Assembly: GCA_017447005.1 (NCBI GenBank)
Contig: JAFSOM010000310.1
Span: forward strand, 1 to 9,844
DNA length: 9,844 nucleotides
DNA from: Oscillibacter sp.
GTDB taxonomy: Bacteria; Bacillota; Clostridia; Oscillospirales; Oscillospiraceae
Reading direction: 5' to 3'
The notes below the pieces were generated by a model. That model ran no database searches. It worked only from the letters and a program-made list of their open reading frames with translations, and had not been told where the DNA came from. Shown here piece by piece: positions 1 through 7,212 of this stretch (within the stretch, counting starts at the first letter, position 1; each line of letters starts with the position of its first letter). The position numbers and the translations under genes were made by a program.

Positions 1-3000
1 AAGGACGAGGACGGGAACACCACCACGATAACCGCGCCGGAGGATAAGCCCATCACTATCGAGCCTGACGGCGATACGAAACTCCCCGGCGGTACGACCA
101 TCGAGACGACGGATGAGAACGGCAATCCTGTCGGCACGGGAACGATTCCCGACAGCGTGGAGACTGTCACCATCCCCAAGGACAAGCTGGATGACGTGAC
201 GACCGACGAGAATGGCAATATCGACCTGCCTGAAGGCAGCAGTGTCAAAGGGGCGGATGGAACGACAACCAATCTTCCGGACGGCGGTAGCATCAGCCCG
301 GACGGTACAGTCACCGAAACTGAGAGCGGCCCGGAGGCTGCCACACCCTCCGCGAAAACCCTGGTTTATAACGGAGAAGCGCAAAACCTGATTACGAAAG
401 GCAGCGGCGGCACAGTGCGCTACAGCCTGTCGAAGAGCGGACCCTACAGCGCCGCAGTTCCAACGGGCATCAACGCCGGAACTTATACGGTATGGTACAG
501 GATTGACGGTGCGGAACCCCAGAGTGTCACGTCGGTGATCCTGAAGGCGTCCCAGACAGCGCCGGAACAGGGGGACGGCTATACCCTGGACGGTACGACC
601 CTCAGCCTGGACACCGAGAGCGCCAACGAGAAAGCCGGATACGAGACGCGCTATGAACTGTACGACGGCACAGACGCGCCGATTGCCAGCGGTTCCTATA
701 CGTTGGACAGTGACAAGTCTTATTATGTTCGCTGGGGCGGCAGTTCCAACTACAAACCCTCGCCCTTTACGAAGGTTGTGCTGGAAGTCAGCGTCATGGT
801 CGTTGCCTCTCCGTCCTCCATGGGCAGCGTATCAGTCACAGGCGTGGACAGCGGCGGAGTGTGCAATGCGGGTAGCGTCGTCACGGTTACAGCGGTTTCC
901 CAAAACGGCTGTGAATTTGTTCGCTGGCAATATTCCGACGGAACGGAGGCCAGCGCGTCCGCAAACTACCGCTTTACCGCCACGCGGAGCGTCACTTTGA
1001 CCGCTGTGTTCAAGCCTGTCGGAAAGCAGCTTGCGTCCATGCCCACGGTAATCGACGGCCTAATTTACACGGGCAGCGCCCAGACAGGAATCACAAACCC
1101 CTCGCAGACGCACTACGCGTGGACCTCTGACAGCGTGCGGCAGGCCGTAAACGCGGGAACTTATACTGCCACGGCGGTTCTGGAATATGGCTATGTCTGG
1201 TCTGATGGAACGGACAGCGTCAAAACGCTGGCTTGGCGGATTGACAAGGCTCGACAGAATGCGCCTGACGCTCTGTCCGCCACGGACGATAGCGTCACCG
1301 GAACCGACGCAAACATGGAGTATCGCGCCGCTGACGCCCGGAATTACACGAATGCGGCGGACGGCGGTATCACCGGATTGACGCCCGGCGACTACTATGT
1401 GCGGTATCGGGAGGACGCGAACCACTACCCCAGCGACATTGCGGTTGTGACGGTCAGCAGACCCACTATCTGCGCCGTCACCAATCTCCCCTCCCAGTTG
1501 GAGAGCGCGAGCGTGACGCTGAACGGGTATGTCAGCCCGAAAAACGCGATAATTGAGGGGCATGTGTCCGGCGTCGGATTCGAGTACCGGAAATCCGGCG
1601 ACGCCGCGTGGATTAGCGCGGGCGCTGAGACGGATGAAACCTTTGCTTGCGCTGTCTCCGGCCTGACAGACGACACGGATTATGTCTATCGCTCCGTCGT
1701 ATTCCTGACGGACGGAGGTAGCGCATACGGAGAGGAAGTCACGTTCCGCACGCCGCCAGCCATACCCGCAGACACTGGCAGGATTGAGGTATCCGTCATA
1801 TTGGAGAACGCGGAGGACATGCGGGAAGCGTTCGTCAGCGTGGAAGAAGGCAACAACGTAATTGCGTCCAAAGATATGGGGGCGCTCAACGATGGAGTAA
1901 GCGCCAGCTTTGACGCCCTCCCGAACGGATACTACAACATTGTTGTGCGAACCAAGGACGGAGACTTTACGGAAACGCGCATGCTTTCCGTGACAAACGG
2001 CTCCACAACGCAAATGGCGTTTACCATCCACACGGGCAGGCTCGCCTCCGTTGTGGAAGTCAAGGAAAGCTCTTCCGCGTTGCCCACGCCGAAAGTCGCT
2101 GTGGAAGGGTTGCAGAAGATTATCACTGCGGAAGATATGGAAAGCGCGGCGGTCGGAACGCGGGATGTGGAAACCAAACTGGTAGTGGAGAATGTGGGAC
2201 GGAACGCGCAGGGCGCGGAGGAACTGCTCAAACTCCACGAGATTGACACATTCCTTGATATCGGGCTGTTCAAGACAATCACTACTCTGGACTCGCAGAA
2301 ACGCGCCTCCAGTATTCAAATCAACGATATTGGCTCCGCCAACAGAGTTGTGCTTGAAATTGCAATTCCCGAATCCGGTCTTACAGGGCGCACGGCGCGT
2401 ATGTTCTCCTACCACAACGGGGAGGCGGGCGCTCTGACTTCCCTGACCGCACGACCTAAAGGAGACTTTCAAGACGGCACATTCTTCGTTGATTACGCGG
2501 GCGGTTACATTTTCCTGTACGCCAGCCGCTTTTCAACGTATGCGATTGATTTGGAGAATGCGGAACCCGCGCCTACGCCTGCCAGCGGCGGCGGAAGCGG
2601 TAGCGGCGGCGGAAGCGTAAAAAGCTACCGGATTACAGTTGCCGACGCGGAGCATGGAAGTGTGACGGCTTCCGCAAAAGCAGCGGCAAGCGGAAGGAGC
2701 GTTACGGTTACGGCTACGCCGGAAAGCGGTTATCTTACGGATAGCGTAACGGTAAAAACCGCCGCCGACAAAAACGTAAAAGTGACCAAAAGCGCGGACG
2801 GCTCATTCCGTTTCACAATGCCAGCCGCCGATGTTACGGTCAGCGCCGCGTTCGTAAAACAGGACGCGGATTCCGGGGACACGGGAACGACAGCCGCGCC
2901 TGACAATAGAACCGCTACGGTTGCCGCGCCCGACGGCGAAGATTCCGGAACGGATTCCAAGGAAACGCCCAAACCGCCCTCCCCGCAGGAAACCGGAGTC

Positions 3001-3651
3001 TCCGACTGGCTGATTACCGATACCCATCCCGCCTATATCAACGGCTTCAGCGACGGCGCGTTCCGGCCTAATGACAATATCACCCGCGCACAGGCCGCAG
3101 TGATGTTCTACAGACTGCTCAAAAATCAGAATGTGGCCAAAACCGTCTCTTTCAGCGACATGAGCGGAAACGAATGGTATGCCGACGCCGTTTACGCTCT
3201 GGCGAGCCTTGGCGTCATTCAGGGCTATTCGGACGGCGCGTTCCACGGCAATGACAAAATTTCCCGCGCCGCGTTTACGGCGATTGCCGCCCGGTTCGCA
3301 AAGAGCGGGGCCGTCACAGGCTCGACGCAGGCCGTCACATTTTCCGACGTTCCGGAAACCCATTGGGCGCGGAGCGTGATTGCCGACGCGTCTTCCTATG
3401 GTTGGATTAGCGGCTATAGCGACGGCAGTTTCCATCCCGCCGCGCCTATCACCCGGGCGGCGGTGACGGCGATTATCAACCGTATGCTGGGACGGAGCGC
3501 GGACGAGGCTTATGTAACGGAACATTTCGATGACCTGAACCGTTTCTCCGATGTGCAAGACCCCGGCGCATGGTACTTCTACAACATCATGGAAGCGGCG
3601 AACGGACACGGATTTGTCGTCGCGGACGGAAAGGAAACATGGAACCGTTAA
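1..3651 (+). CDS. SLH-domain modular cell-surface protein (5' partial)
   Basis: The frame is open from base 1, so the N-terminus and signal peptide lie outside the window; 1216 residues are visible. In window numbering, residues 1-110 are low-complexity acidic/Thr/Gly sequence with repeated DENGN and PGG/PDGG turns. An MBG-like module with the NAGTY motif (about 119-182) and a YYVRW-containing module (183-262) follow. Next are a divergent InlB-B-like repeat (264-340), then a second copy of the MBG-like plus YYVR pair (345-486). A fibronectin-III-like domain (489-585), two unassigned beta-rich or mixed regions (593-680 and 694-855), a Gly/Ser linker (860-873) and a second InlB-B-like repeat (875-954) come after that. 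The C-terminus has three SLH repeats (about 1000-1041, 1050-1101, 1113-1164) with GFSDG, GYSDG and ITRA motifs. SLH domains bind pyruvylated secondary cell-wall polymer, so the protein is probably displayed on the cell surface. The ligand is unknown. No sortase motif is seen. The stop is TAA. Confidence 0.93.
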   Translation, partial: KDEDGNTTTITAPEDKPITIEPDGDTKLPGGTTIETTDENGNPVGTGTIPDSVETVTIPKDKLDDVTTDENGNIDLPEGSSVKGADGTTTNLPDGGSISPDGTVTETESGPEAATPSAKTLVYNGEAQNLITKGSGGTVRYSLSKSGPYSAAVPTGINAGTYTVWYRIDGAEPQSVTSVILKASQTAPEQGDGYTLDGTTLSLDTESANEKAGYETRYELYDGTDAPIASGSYTLDSDKSYYVRWGGSSNYKPSPFTKVVLEVSVMVVASPSSMGSVSVTGVDSGGVCNAGSVVTVTAVSQNGCEFVRWQYSDGTEASASANYRFTATRSVTLTAVFKPVGKQLASMPTVIDGLIYTGSAQTGITNPSQTHYAWTSDSVRQAVNAGTYTATAVLEYGYVWSDGTDSVKTLAWRIDKARQNAPDALSATDDSVTGTDANMEYRAADARNYTNAADGGITGLTPGDYYVRYREDANHYPSDIAVVTVSRPTICAVTNLPSQLESASVTLNGYVSPKNAIIEGHVSGVGFEYRKSGDAAWISAGAETDETFACAVSGLTDDTDYVYRSVVFLTDGGSAYGEEVTFRTPPAIPADTGRIEVSVILENAEDMREAFVSVEEGNNVIASKDMGALNDGVSASFDALPNGYYNIVVRTKDGDFTETRMLSVTNGSTTQMAFTIHTGRLASVVEVKESSSALPTPKVAVEGLQKIITAEDMESAAVGTRDVETKLVVENVGRNAQGAEELLKLHEIDTFLDIGLFKTITTLDSQKRASSIQINDIGSANRVVLEIAIPESGLTGRTARMFSYHNGEAGALTSLTARPKGDFQDGTFFVDYAGGYIFLYASRFSTYAIDLENAEPAPTPASGGGSGSGGGSVKSYRITVADAEHGSVTASAKAAASGRSVTVTATPESGYLTDSVTVKTAADKNVKVTKSADGSFRFTMPAADVTVSAAFVKQDADSGDTGTTAAPDNRTATVAAPDGEDSGTDSKETPKPPSPQETGVSDWLITDTHPAYINGFSDGAFRPNDNITRAQAAVMFYRLLKNQNVAKTVSFSDMSGNEWYADAVYALASLGVIQGYSDGAFHGNDKISRAAFTAIAARFAKSGAVTGSTQAVTFSDVPETHWARSVIADASSYGWISGYSDGSFHPAAPITRAAVTAIINRMLGRSADEAYVTEHFDDLNRFSDVQDPGAWYFYNIMEAANGHGFVVADGKETWNR

Positions 3652-3701
3652 GCGCCCGCGTTTCCATGACGCAAAATACCGTTAAGACCGCGTAAAACAA
3701 C

Positions 3702-3739
3702 GGAGCGGAGGCCGTTCAAACCGGATGGGCCTCCGCTCC
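3702..3739 (+). terminator. 12-bp perfect hairpin after the SLH protein gene
   Basis: GGAGCGGAGGCC at 3702-3713 pairs perfectly with GGCCTCCGCTCC at 3728-3739 across a 14-nt loop, 50 nt after the TAA of the surface-protein gene. The position and strength suit a terminator. No U-run follows on the + strand, so it may instead act as a 3'-end stabiliser or work with Rho. Confidence 0.5.
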
Positions 3740-3962
3740 CAATTCGCCTCATTCGCTTATTGGCGGGCTGGCGCTCCCTGTCGGAAACGCAACGGCGGCG
3801 GCGAACTGTCCGGACATCACGCCGAATCAACCTGGGACTTTGACGCCCGCAACAGAGCGGAATCAAGGTGGAAAGCTGAATCATTCGTTTTTGTGCAAAT
3901 CCTTAGCGTCAACTTCGCAGAAGTTTTGTTATCCCGAATCATAGAAAGAGACAGCGCGAGAT
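3740..3962. other. Gene-free spacer before the decayed locus
   Basis: I see no convincing gene here. One open frame runs through it, but its sequence has no recognisable domain and no good ribosome binding site. The only structure seen is a short palindrome at 3911-3925 (AACTTC GCA GAAGTT) followed by TTTTGTT. It could be a weak terminator or an operator for the broken gene starting at 3963. Confidence 0.4.
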
Positions 3963-4052
3963 ATGGCGCCATTCAAACCTGTGACGCCGGAGGACAGCGC
4001 GCTACTGCGGCGTTACTATGAGAACTGCGCCTATCAGCCCTACGAACAATGA
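3963..4052 (+). pseudogene. N-terminal stub of a DUF2156-like gene
   Basis: ATG at 3963 opens a 29-codon frame ending at TGA 4050-4052. Its start, MAPFKPVTPEDSALLRRYY followed by ENCAY, resembles the N-terminus of Clostridia DUF2156 proteins (the phosphatidylglycerol lysyltransferase C-terminal-like family, GNAT fold), where a similar FxPVTxED...YYxxC.Y segment is usually followed by a CEYS-type motif. Here the resemblance stops after about residue 27 and the sequence runs straight into ion-channel-gene remnants in another reading frame. The whole acyltransferase domain is missing, so no function is expected. The family call rests on a short stretch recognised by eye. Alternatively this is a small unrelated ORF. 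Confidence 0.4.
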
Positions 4053-4845
4053 ACGGACGATTCGCTTGCTGCTGGCGGTCACAAAGATTCTTCACGACGA
4101 GCCGGAACGCGAAATGCGCGCAATCGCGGTTCTGTCGCAAAACGACTGCCAGATTCCGCCTCCTGTGATTGAGGAATACGGCGTCCTACCTGTCCGAACT
4201 GCCCGAAAATGTCGTCTCCGTCACGTTGGCGGACGTGGGAGAGCCTTTCCGTGACGAGGCTTTGAAAGCGGCGGCGCAACGGGAAACGCCGTTCTCCGTC
4301 ACGTTCCTTGAAAAGGACGCCGCCCAACTTTTCGCGCTGGAAGAACTGGCGCGAATGGCGGAGCGCATTGTGATTCTCTCGACCATAACAGACCGGATAA
4401 CGAGGCCGATTTGCGGAACATTTTCACCATTATGGCCTCGCGCCACATCCGGAAGCGCTTTCAGTTGAAGTTCAATATCACTGTGGAAATGTAGCGCGAG
4501 AACAACCGGAATCTTTTGATTTCAGACCCTGACACGGAACTCGTCGTTTCGTCCAGCATGTCCTCCCTGTTCCTTGCCCAGTTTTCGGAAAGCCCGGAAC
4601 TCATTAAGGCCCTTGACGAGCTTTTGAGCAACGAGGGGAACGAAGTCTATCTGAAAACAGCGGAAGAGATGCGCTGCGTGGGAACAAGAAGCGTCATGGA
4701 ACTGCGACGGCGTCTGATTCCCCAGCGCTATGTGATGATTGGATACATGGACGCGGAGACCTATCGGTGTTCCTTTGGGCCTTCCCTTGATGACAGCGTT
4801 GCCCTGAAGCCAAACGATAAGCTGATTGTCATAGGGGAAAACTGA
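4045..4845 (+). pseudogene. Degraded CASTOR/POLLUX-type ion channel (RCK-like C-terminal part)
   Basis: Pieces of one protein appear in two frames. The first, about 4045-4180 in the frame of 4045, contains NNERTIRLLLAVTKIL, like the end of the first RCK-type domain. The second, about 4182-4381, is in the +1 frame and contains LSELPENV and FALEELARMAERIVILS. The third returns to the original frame through 4845, with DNEADLRNIF, then NEGNEVYLK, YVMIGY and a final LKPNDKLIVIGEN. The last part matches the layout of the CASTOR/POLLUX/SYM8 channel family's conserved C-terminal region. One base missing near 4380-4382 explains the second frame change, since adding it would read VILSDHNRPDNEADLRNIF. 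An in-frame TAG lies at 4492-4494. The N-terminal membrane pore and the first Rossmann GxGxxG are absent, and the join near 4180 probably skips much of the middle. About 267 codons remain, well short of a full-length channel. The intact relatives are ion channels gated through cytosolic RCK domains; this copy should be dead. Confidence 0.72.
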
Positions 4846-5304
4846 TTCCGAATGATTCGCGGGGCTTTCCGCTAACGCAACGAAAGCAAGCGTCGCCGGA
4901 CGGTATGCGCGCCCTGTAAAGCCGCCGAAACTGGCGTTCCGGCTTTTGCGCCGCTGTCGCTCCGTACAAAAGACTGAACGCCGCTTGCGCGGCATCTCCC
5001 ATCCGCGGCTTTGCCGTATCGGACGGAAAGGAGCGCTGGGCGGGATAAACGCCGCCCGACGCGCAACGTGAAAATCAGCGGAGCGGCTGGCCTGAAAGCG
5101 GTCAGCCGCTCCGCCAATCTCCACAACATTACCGTGTCTGAAGAAAAAGAAAGCCGGATAAGGAACCATCGGATAAAGGAAAACGCTCCGCCTGACAATC
5201 AAATCGGCGGAACCTTTTCCTTGACGCCGACAGACGGCCTCTCCCGCCGCCCGCCGCGCTTTTAACCTACGGCGACAGCGCCCCCGCTCTTGCCGCGAAG
5301 ACTG
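4846..5304. other. Gene-free, hairpin-rich intergenic region
   Basis: No ORF here shows domain-like sequence on either strand. Instead there is a run of inverted repeats: GCCGC/GCGGC at 4989-5002, GGGCGG/CCGCCC at 5038-5057, a 15-bp stem at 5078-5114, and an interrupted 17-bp stem at 5176-5222 (AAGGAAAA and TCCGCC outer pairs with a 3-nt internal mismatch). It could be remnant intergenic repeats, stacked terminators or a structured RNA. No promoter was recognised. Confidence 0.5.
5078..5114. repeat. 15-bp inverted repeat (hairpin)
   Basis: GCGGAGCGGCTGGCC at 5078-5092 pairs with GGTCAGCCGCTCCGC at 5100-5114, with a single G.U pair and a 7-nt loop. The + strand has no U-run after it. On the - strand the stem would be followed by TGATTTTC, so it could end a transcript coming from the right. 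Confidence 0.6.
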
Positions 5305-5344
5305 AAAATCCGTGAGAACCGAAAACGGCTCTCGCGGATTTTTT
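5305..5344 (+). terminator. Rho-independent terminator
   Basis: AAAATCCGTGAGAACC (5305-5320) pairs with GGCTCTCGCGGATTTT (5327-5342) with one G.U and one A.C mismatch, around the 6-nt loop GAAAAC. The 3' side ends in a run of six T (5339-5344). This is a textbook intrinsic terminator. It separates the decayed region on the left from the regulatory cluster on the right. The A-run on the 5' side means it could also work on the - strand. Confidence 0.85.
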
Positions 5345-5545
5345 ATATAGCGGCTGAAAACGCCCGGTAAAACTTTTCTCCGCGACCCCCGACCCTCTTT
5401 TCCGGTCTGGCCTGACACGGACATAGGGGTGTCGGAAGTGAGGAAAAGCCGCATACGGAAACAAACGGCTTCGCCCCATAAGATTGTCCCGCCGACGCGG
5501 ACAGGCAAAAAGCGATGGACGCCGCACATCGCCAAATACCCGTGA
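5345..5545. other. Upstream region of the sigma-like gene
   Basis: No gene was found between the terminator and the leader hairpin of the next gene. A 6-bp hairpin, AAGCCG/CGGCTT, lies at 5446-5471. The promoter of the 5589 gene should lie here, but no clear -35/-10 pair could be identified by eye. Confidence 0.35.
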
Positions 5546-5580
5546 CCTCCCGTTTCAAAACAAAAATTTGAAACGGGAGG
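5546..5580 (+). promoter_or_regulatory. Perfect 14-bp hairpin burying the Shine-Dalgarno sequence
   Basis: CCTCCCGTTTCAAA (5546-5559) is the exact complement of TTTGAAACGGGAGG (5567-5580), with loop ACAAAAA. The last six bases of the 3' arm, GGGAGG (5575-5580), are the ribosome binding site of the ATG at 5589, 8 nt away. When the hairpin folds, the site is fully paired, so translation should be restricted unless the stem is opened, bound or avoided. The same symmetry could be a DNA operator. No T-run follows, so it is not a normal terminator. Confidence 0.75.
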
Positions 5581-5588
5581 AAACATAA

Positions 5589-6272
5589 ATGAATATCATT
5601 TGCACGCGTGACGGGATTTCGCCCGGACAGTTTGACAGCCTCAAGTACGCGGATTTCCGGCGTCTGTTCCCGGAAATCCGCGCGGGGAAACTGCCCAGAC
5701 CGGAAACCCTGCTCCGTGAGGAGCCGACCCCGTTCCTGACCGCCGCCGACCTCGACATCCGCCTTACGGTTTACCCCAGCGGCCTGTGCCTGTACCGGGA
5801 ACCGGACGAAGCGAGCGTGTACGCGGTCTCCGAATGCGCCAGCTTGGAATATCGCTCCGTGACGGGAAACTTCATCCTTACGGAAGCGGAAACGGCGGAA
5901 CTCCCGTGGTTTATTCCGTTGATTCTCGCGGGGTCATACCGTGCGGAACACAACCGCGACAGCCGTCAGGACTACGCGGTCACGTTCCGCTACGACATGG
6001 ATTCCATCGACGAACTGCCCCTCCGTTGCCACACGCCCGATTTTGTACAGGAATCAAACCCCTTGGAAGAGGAGCGGGCATATCGTCGGAAGAAATACGC
6101 GGCGCTGAAAGCCGCGTTCGACAGCATGACCGAACGCCAGAGACAAATTACTCTTCTGCGTTATCGTAACGGCCTGAAAGTGACGGAAATCGCGGACAAG
6201 CTGGGAGTTTGCAAATCCGATGTCTCCAAAACGATTCGGAGAGCCAGAAACCGTATGAATAAGCTCTCCTGA
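5589..6272 (+). CDS. Sigma-70 region 4-like HTH protein
   Basis: This 227-aa protein starts at ATG with GGGAGG 8 nt upstream, so the start is secure. Residues about 174-226 form a sigma-region-4 type helix-turn-helix: MTERQRQITLLRY, then the turn and recognition helix VTEIADKLGVCKSDVSKTI, then the basic tail RRARNRMNKL. No sigma region 2, needed to bind core polymerase clamp and the -10 element, is visible. Residues 1-160 match no domain I recognise, with a hydrophobic patch at 107-114 that is too short for a membrane segment. A Lys/Arg/Glu-rich linker (159-172) joins the halves. Proteins of this layout are common in Clostridia accessory regions and are often labelled sigma factor-like. It more likely acts as a DNA-binding transcriptional regulator than as a full sigma factor. 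Its RBS lies in a hairpin, suggesting translational control. It precedes two XRE genes in the same orientation. Confidence 0.8.
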   Translation: MNIICTRDGISPGQFDSLKYADFRRLFPEIRAGKLPRPETLLREEPTPFLTAADLDIRLTVYPSGLCLYREPDEASVYAVSECASLEYRSVTGNFILTEAETAELPWFIPLILAGSYRAEHNRDSRQDYAVTFRYDMDSIDELPLRCHTPDFVQESNPLEEERAYRRKKYAALKAAFDSMTERQRQITLLRYRNGLKVTEIADKLGVCKSDVSKTIRRARNRMNKLS

Positions 6273-6335
6273 TTTCATACGCCCGCAAACAAGGAATCCG
6301 TTCAAAGGAGACGACTCCCTTTCGTCGAAAAGTTA

Positions 6336-6353
6336 AAAATCAGTCGTGATTTT
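6336..6353. promoter_or_regulatory. Candidate operator palindrome
   Basis: AAAATCA GTCG TGATTTT is a perfect inverted repeat with 7-bp arms and a 4-bp centre, in the AT-rich spacer between the sigma-like gene and the first XRE gene. The size and symmetry suit a dimeric HTH regulator. Which protein would bind is not shown by the sequence. Confidence 0.4.
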
Positions 6354-6472
6354 AGTCAAAACGCCGATTTTTTAGCTTTTAGAAAATTTTCTCCAAAAAA
6401 GCGGTCAACTTTGCCCTTCTTTTTCTGGTTAAGTGAAGGGAGCGTTTGAGCGGTCGCGGCTTCCGACGTTTC

Positions 6473-6486
6473 CTGACAACTGAATA
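6473..6486 (+). repeat. Leader motif CTGACAACTGAATA, copy 1
   Basis: This 14-nt sequence is identical to the one at 7856-7869. It begins at the last base of an interrupted stem (6439-6445 with 6466-6473) and lies 183 nt before the GTG of the first XRE gene. A matching arrangement of hairpin then motif is seen at the second copy. Confidence 0.55.
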
Positions 6487-6536
6487 ACGACAAAAATCGC
6501 CGGAGAGAGCGATTCCCACGCGCTGCGCGCCATGAC

Positions 6537-6564
6537 CCGGAGGAGGCCAGCCATCCTCCTCCGG
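6537..6564 (+). promoter_or_regulatory. 10-bp leader hairpin with a competing pairing
   Basis: CCGGAGGAGG (6537-6546) pairs perfectly with CCTCCTCCGG (6555-6564), loop CCAGCCAT. The sequence CGCCGGAG at 6498-6505 can instead pair with CTCCGGCG at 6559-6566. The two pairings exclude each other, as in attenuator-like leaders. No U-run follows, so any switch would more likely affect translation or RNA stability. Confidence 0.4.
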
Positions 6565-6642
6565 CGAGCGGAAACGCTGCCCGCGAGGGAATCCGGACAG
6601 GGCCAGAGGTGCCTGTCGAGGTTCGGCAATCCGTATGGCGAA

Positions 6643-6649
6643 AGGAGGG
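6643..6649 (+). promoter_or_regulatory. Ribosome binding site fixing the GTG start at 6656
   Basis: AGGAGGG lies 6 nt before GTG 6656, an ideal spacing. The in-frame ATG at 6635 has no comparable site at the right distance and would place this Shine-Dalgarno inside the coding sequence. The GTG start is therefore preferred. Confidence 0.7.
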
Positions 6650-6655
6650 AAAGAA

Positions 6656-7039
6656 GTGTCGAAAGAGCGCAAAGAGGACTACGACGTCATTCCGCTGACC
6701 GCAGCGGGATGGCGCGACCAGAAGCTGATTGCGGCGGAACTGCGCAGACTGCGGGAAAAAGCGGGACTGACGCAGGAGGAACTGGCGGCAAAGTTGGGCA
6801 AGCCTTATACGGAGGAACTCATCGCCCGGTACGAGGACGGCAGCGCGGAAGTCATGGAAACGTGGACGGTGTTCGACATCGTTGACGCGCTTGGCGCCAC
6901 GCCGATGGACATCGCGCCGAAAAGCCTGATGGCGCGGCAATGCCTCGAAAGCGGCTACGGGGACTTGAACGAGGAGTCCCGCCGCCTTGTGGACGGCGTC
7001 ATCAGCGCGGTTCTGAAAGGCCAGCGCCAGACTTCGTGA
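6656..7039 (+). CDS. XRE-family HTH transcriptional regulator 1
   Basis: This is a 127-aa protein from the GTG start, or 134 aa from the less likely ATG at 6635. Residues 24-85 are a Cro/C1-type HTH: IAAELRRLREKAGLTQEELA for helices 1-2, a divergent recognition helix KPYTEELIARYEDG, and a closing helix with VFDIVDALGATPMDI. The C-terminal part (about 104-121, LNEESRRLVDGVISAVLK) is a short amphipathic helix likely used for dimerisation. Such small proteins usually bind palindromic operators and often repress their own promoter. The neighbour at 7220 is a diverged paralogue of the same length and layout, 180 nt downstream on the same strand. Candidate operators lie at 6336-6353 and 7698-7718. 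The target genes cannot be told from sequence. Confidence 0.87.
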   Translation: MSKERKEDYDVIPLTAAGWRDQKLIAAELRRLREKAGLTQEELAAKLGKPYTEELIARYEDGSAEVMETWTVFDIVDALGATPMDIAPKSLMARQCLESGYGDLNEESRRLVDGVISAVLKGQRQTS

Positions 7040-7059
7040 GCGACTGAAGAACGCCGTTA

Positions 7060-7184
7060 CGTATCGCGGACATGAGCTTTCCTTTCGGGAGAGACACGCT
7101 GTCAGGCCGACGCTTCGGCTGGCAAAGGCGCAAGGAGCCGTTCCAAACTCCTTGAAAAAGGAACTTCTGTCCGCGTTCGATACG
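7060..7184 (+). promoter_or_regulatory. Structured intergenic leader of the second XRE gene
   Basis: CGTATCG and CGGAC (7060-7071) can pair with GTCCG (7169-7173) and CGATACG (7178-7184), a 12-bp long-range stem with one CGTT bulge. Inside are smaller hairpins, including GCCGA/TCGGC near 7110 and CAAGGAG/CTCCTTG between about 7130 and 7153. The stem closes 22 nt before the ribosome binding site of the next gene. It may be a 5' leader or an RNA-processing element in an operon transcript. It belongs to no riboswitch class I recognise. Confidence 0.4.
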
Positions 7185-7205
7185 GACTCCATGCGGCTAT
7201 TTTGG

Positions 7206-7212
7206 AAGGAGG
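7206..7212 (+). promoter_or_regulatory. Ribosome binding site fixing the ATG start at 7220
   Basis: AAGGAGG sits 7 nt before ATG 7220. An upstream in-frame TTG at 7202 overlaps this region and has no site of its own, so 7220 is the start. Confidence 0.8.

Larger units (their letters stand above)
6273..6655 (+). other. Gene-free leader region upstream of the first XRE gene
   Basis: These 383 nt carry no convincing ORF. The first 130 nt are AT-rich with small palindromes (6336-6353, and AGAAAATTTTCT at 6381-6392). The rest is GC-richer and structured: an interrupted stem GGAGCGT/ACGTTTCC at 6439-6473, the shared motif at 6473-6486, and a 10-bp hairpin at 6537-6564. It is probably the promoter region plus the 5' leader of the XRE gene. 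No clear -35/-10 pair was identified. Confidence 0.45.

Noticed and set aside
1060..2472. 470-codon open frame on the - strand inside the surface-protein gene
   Set aside because: Its protein has low-complexity, Arg/Val/Gly-rich content with no domain and it lies fully opposite a clear gene; it is an antisense shadow caused by codon bias and high GC.
3725..4021. 98-codon + strand ORF
   Set aside because: It starts inside the 3702-3739 hairpin, has no RBS and overlaps the better-supported DUF2156-like stub.
4522..5586. 354-codon open frame on the - strand
   Set aside because: It runs through the channel pseudogene, the hairpin region, the 5305 terminator and the leader hairpin, has no recognisable domain and is Arg-rich as expected for a chance GC-rich frame.
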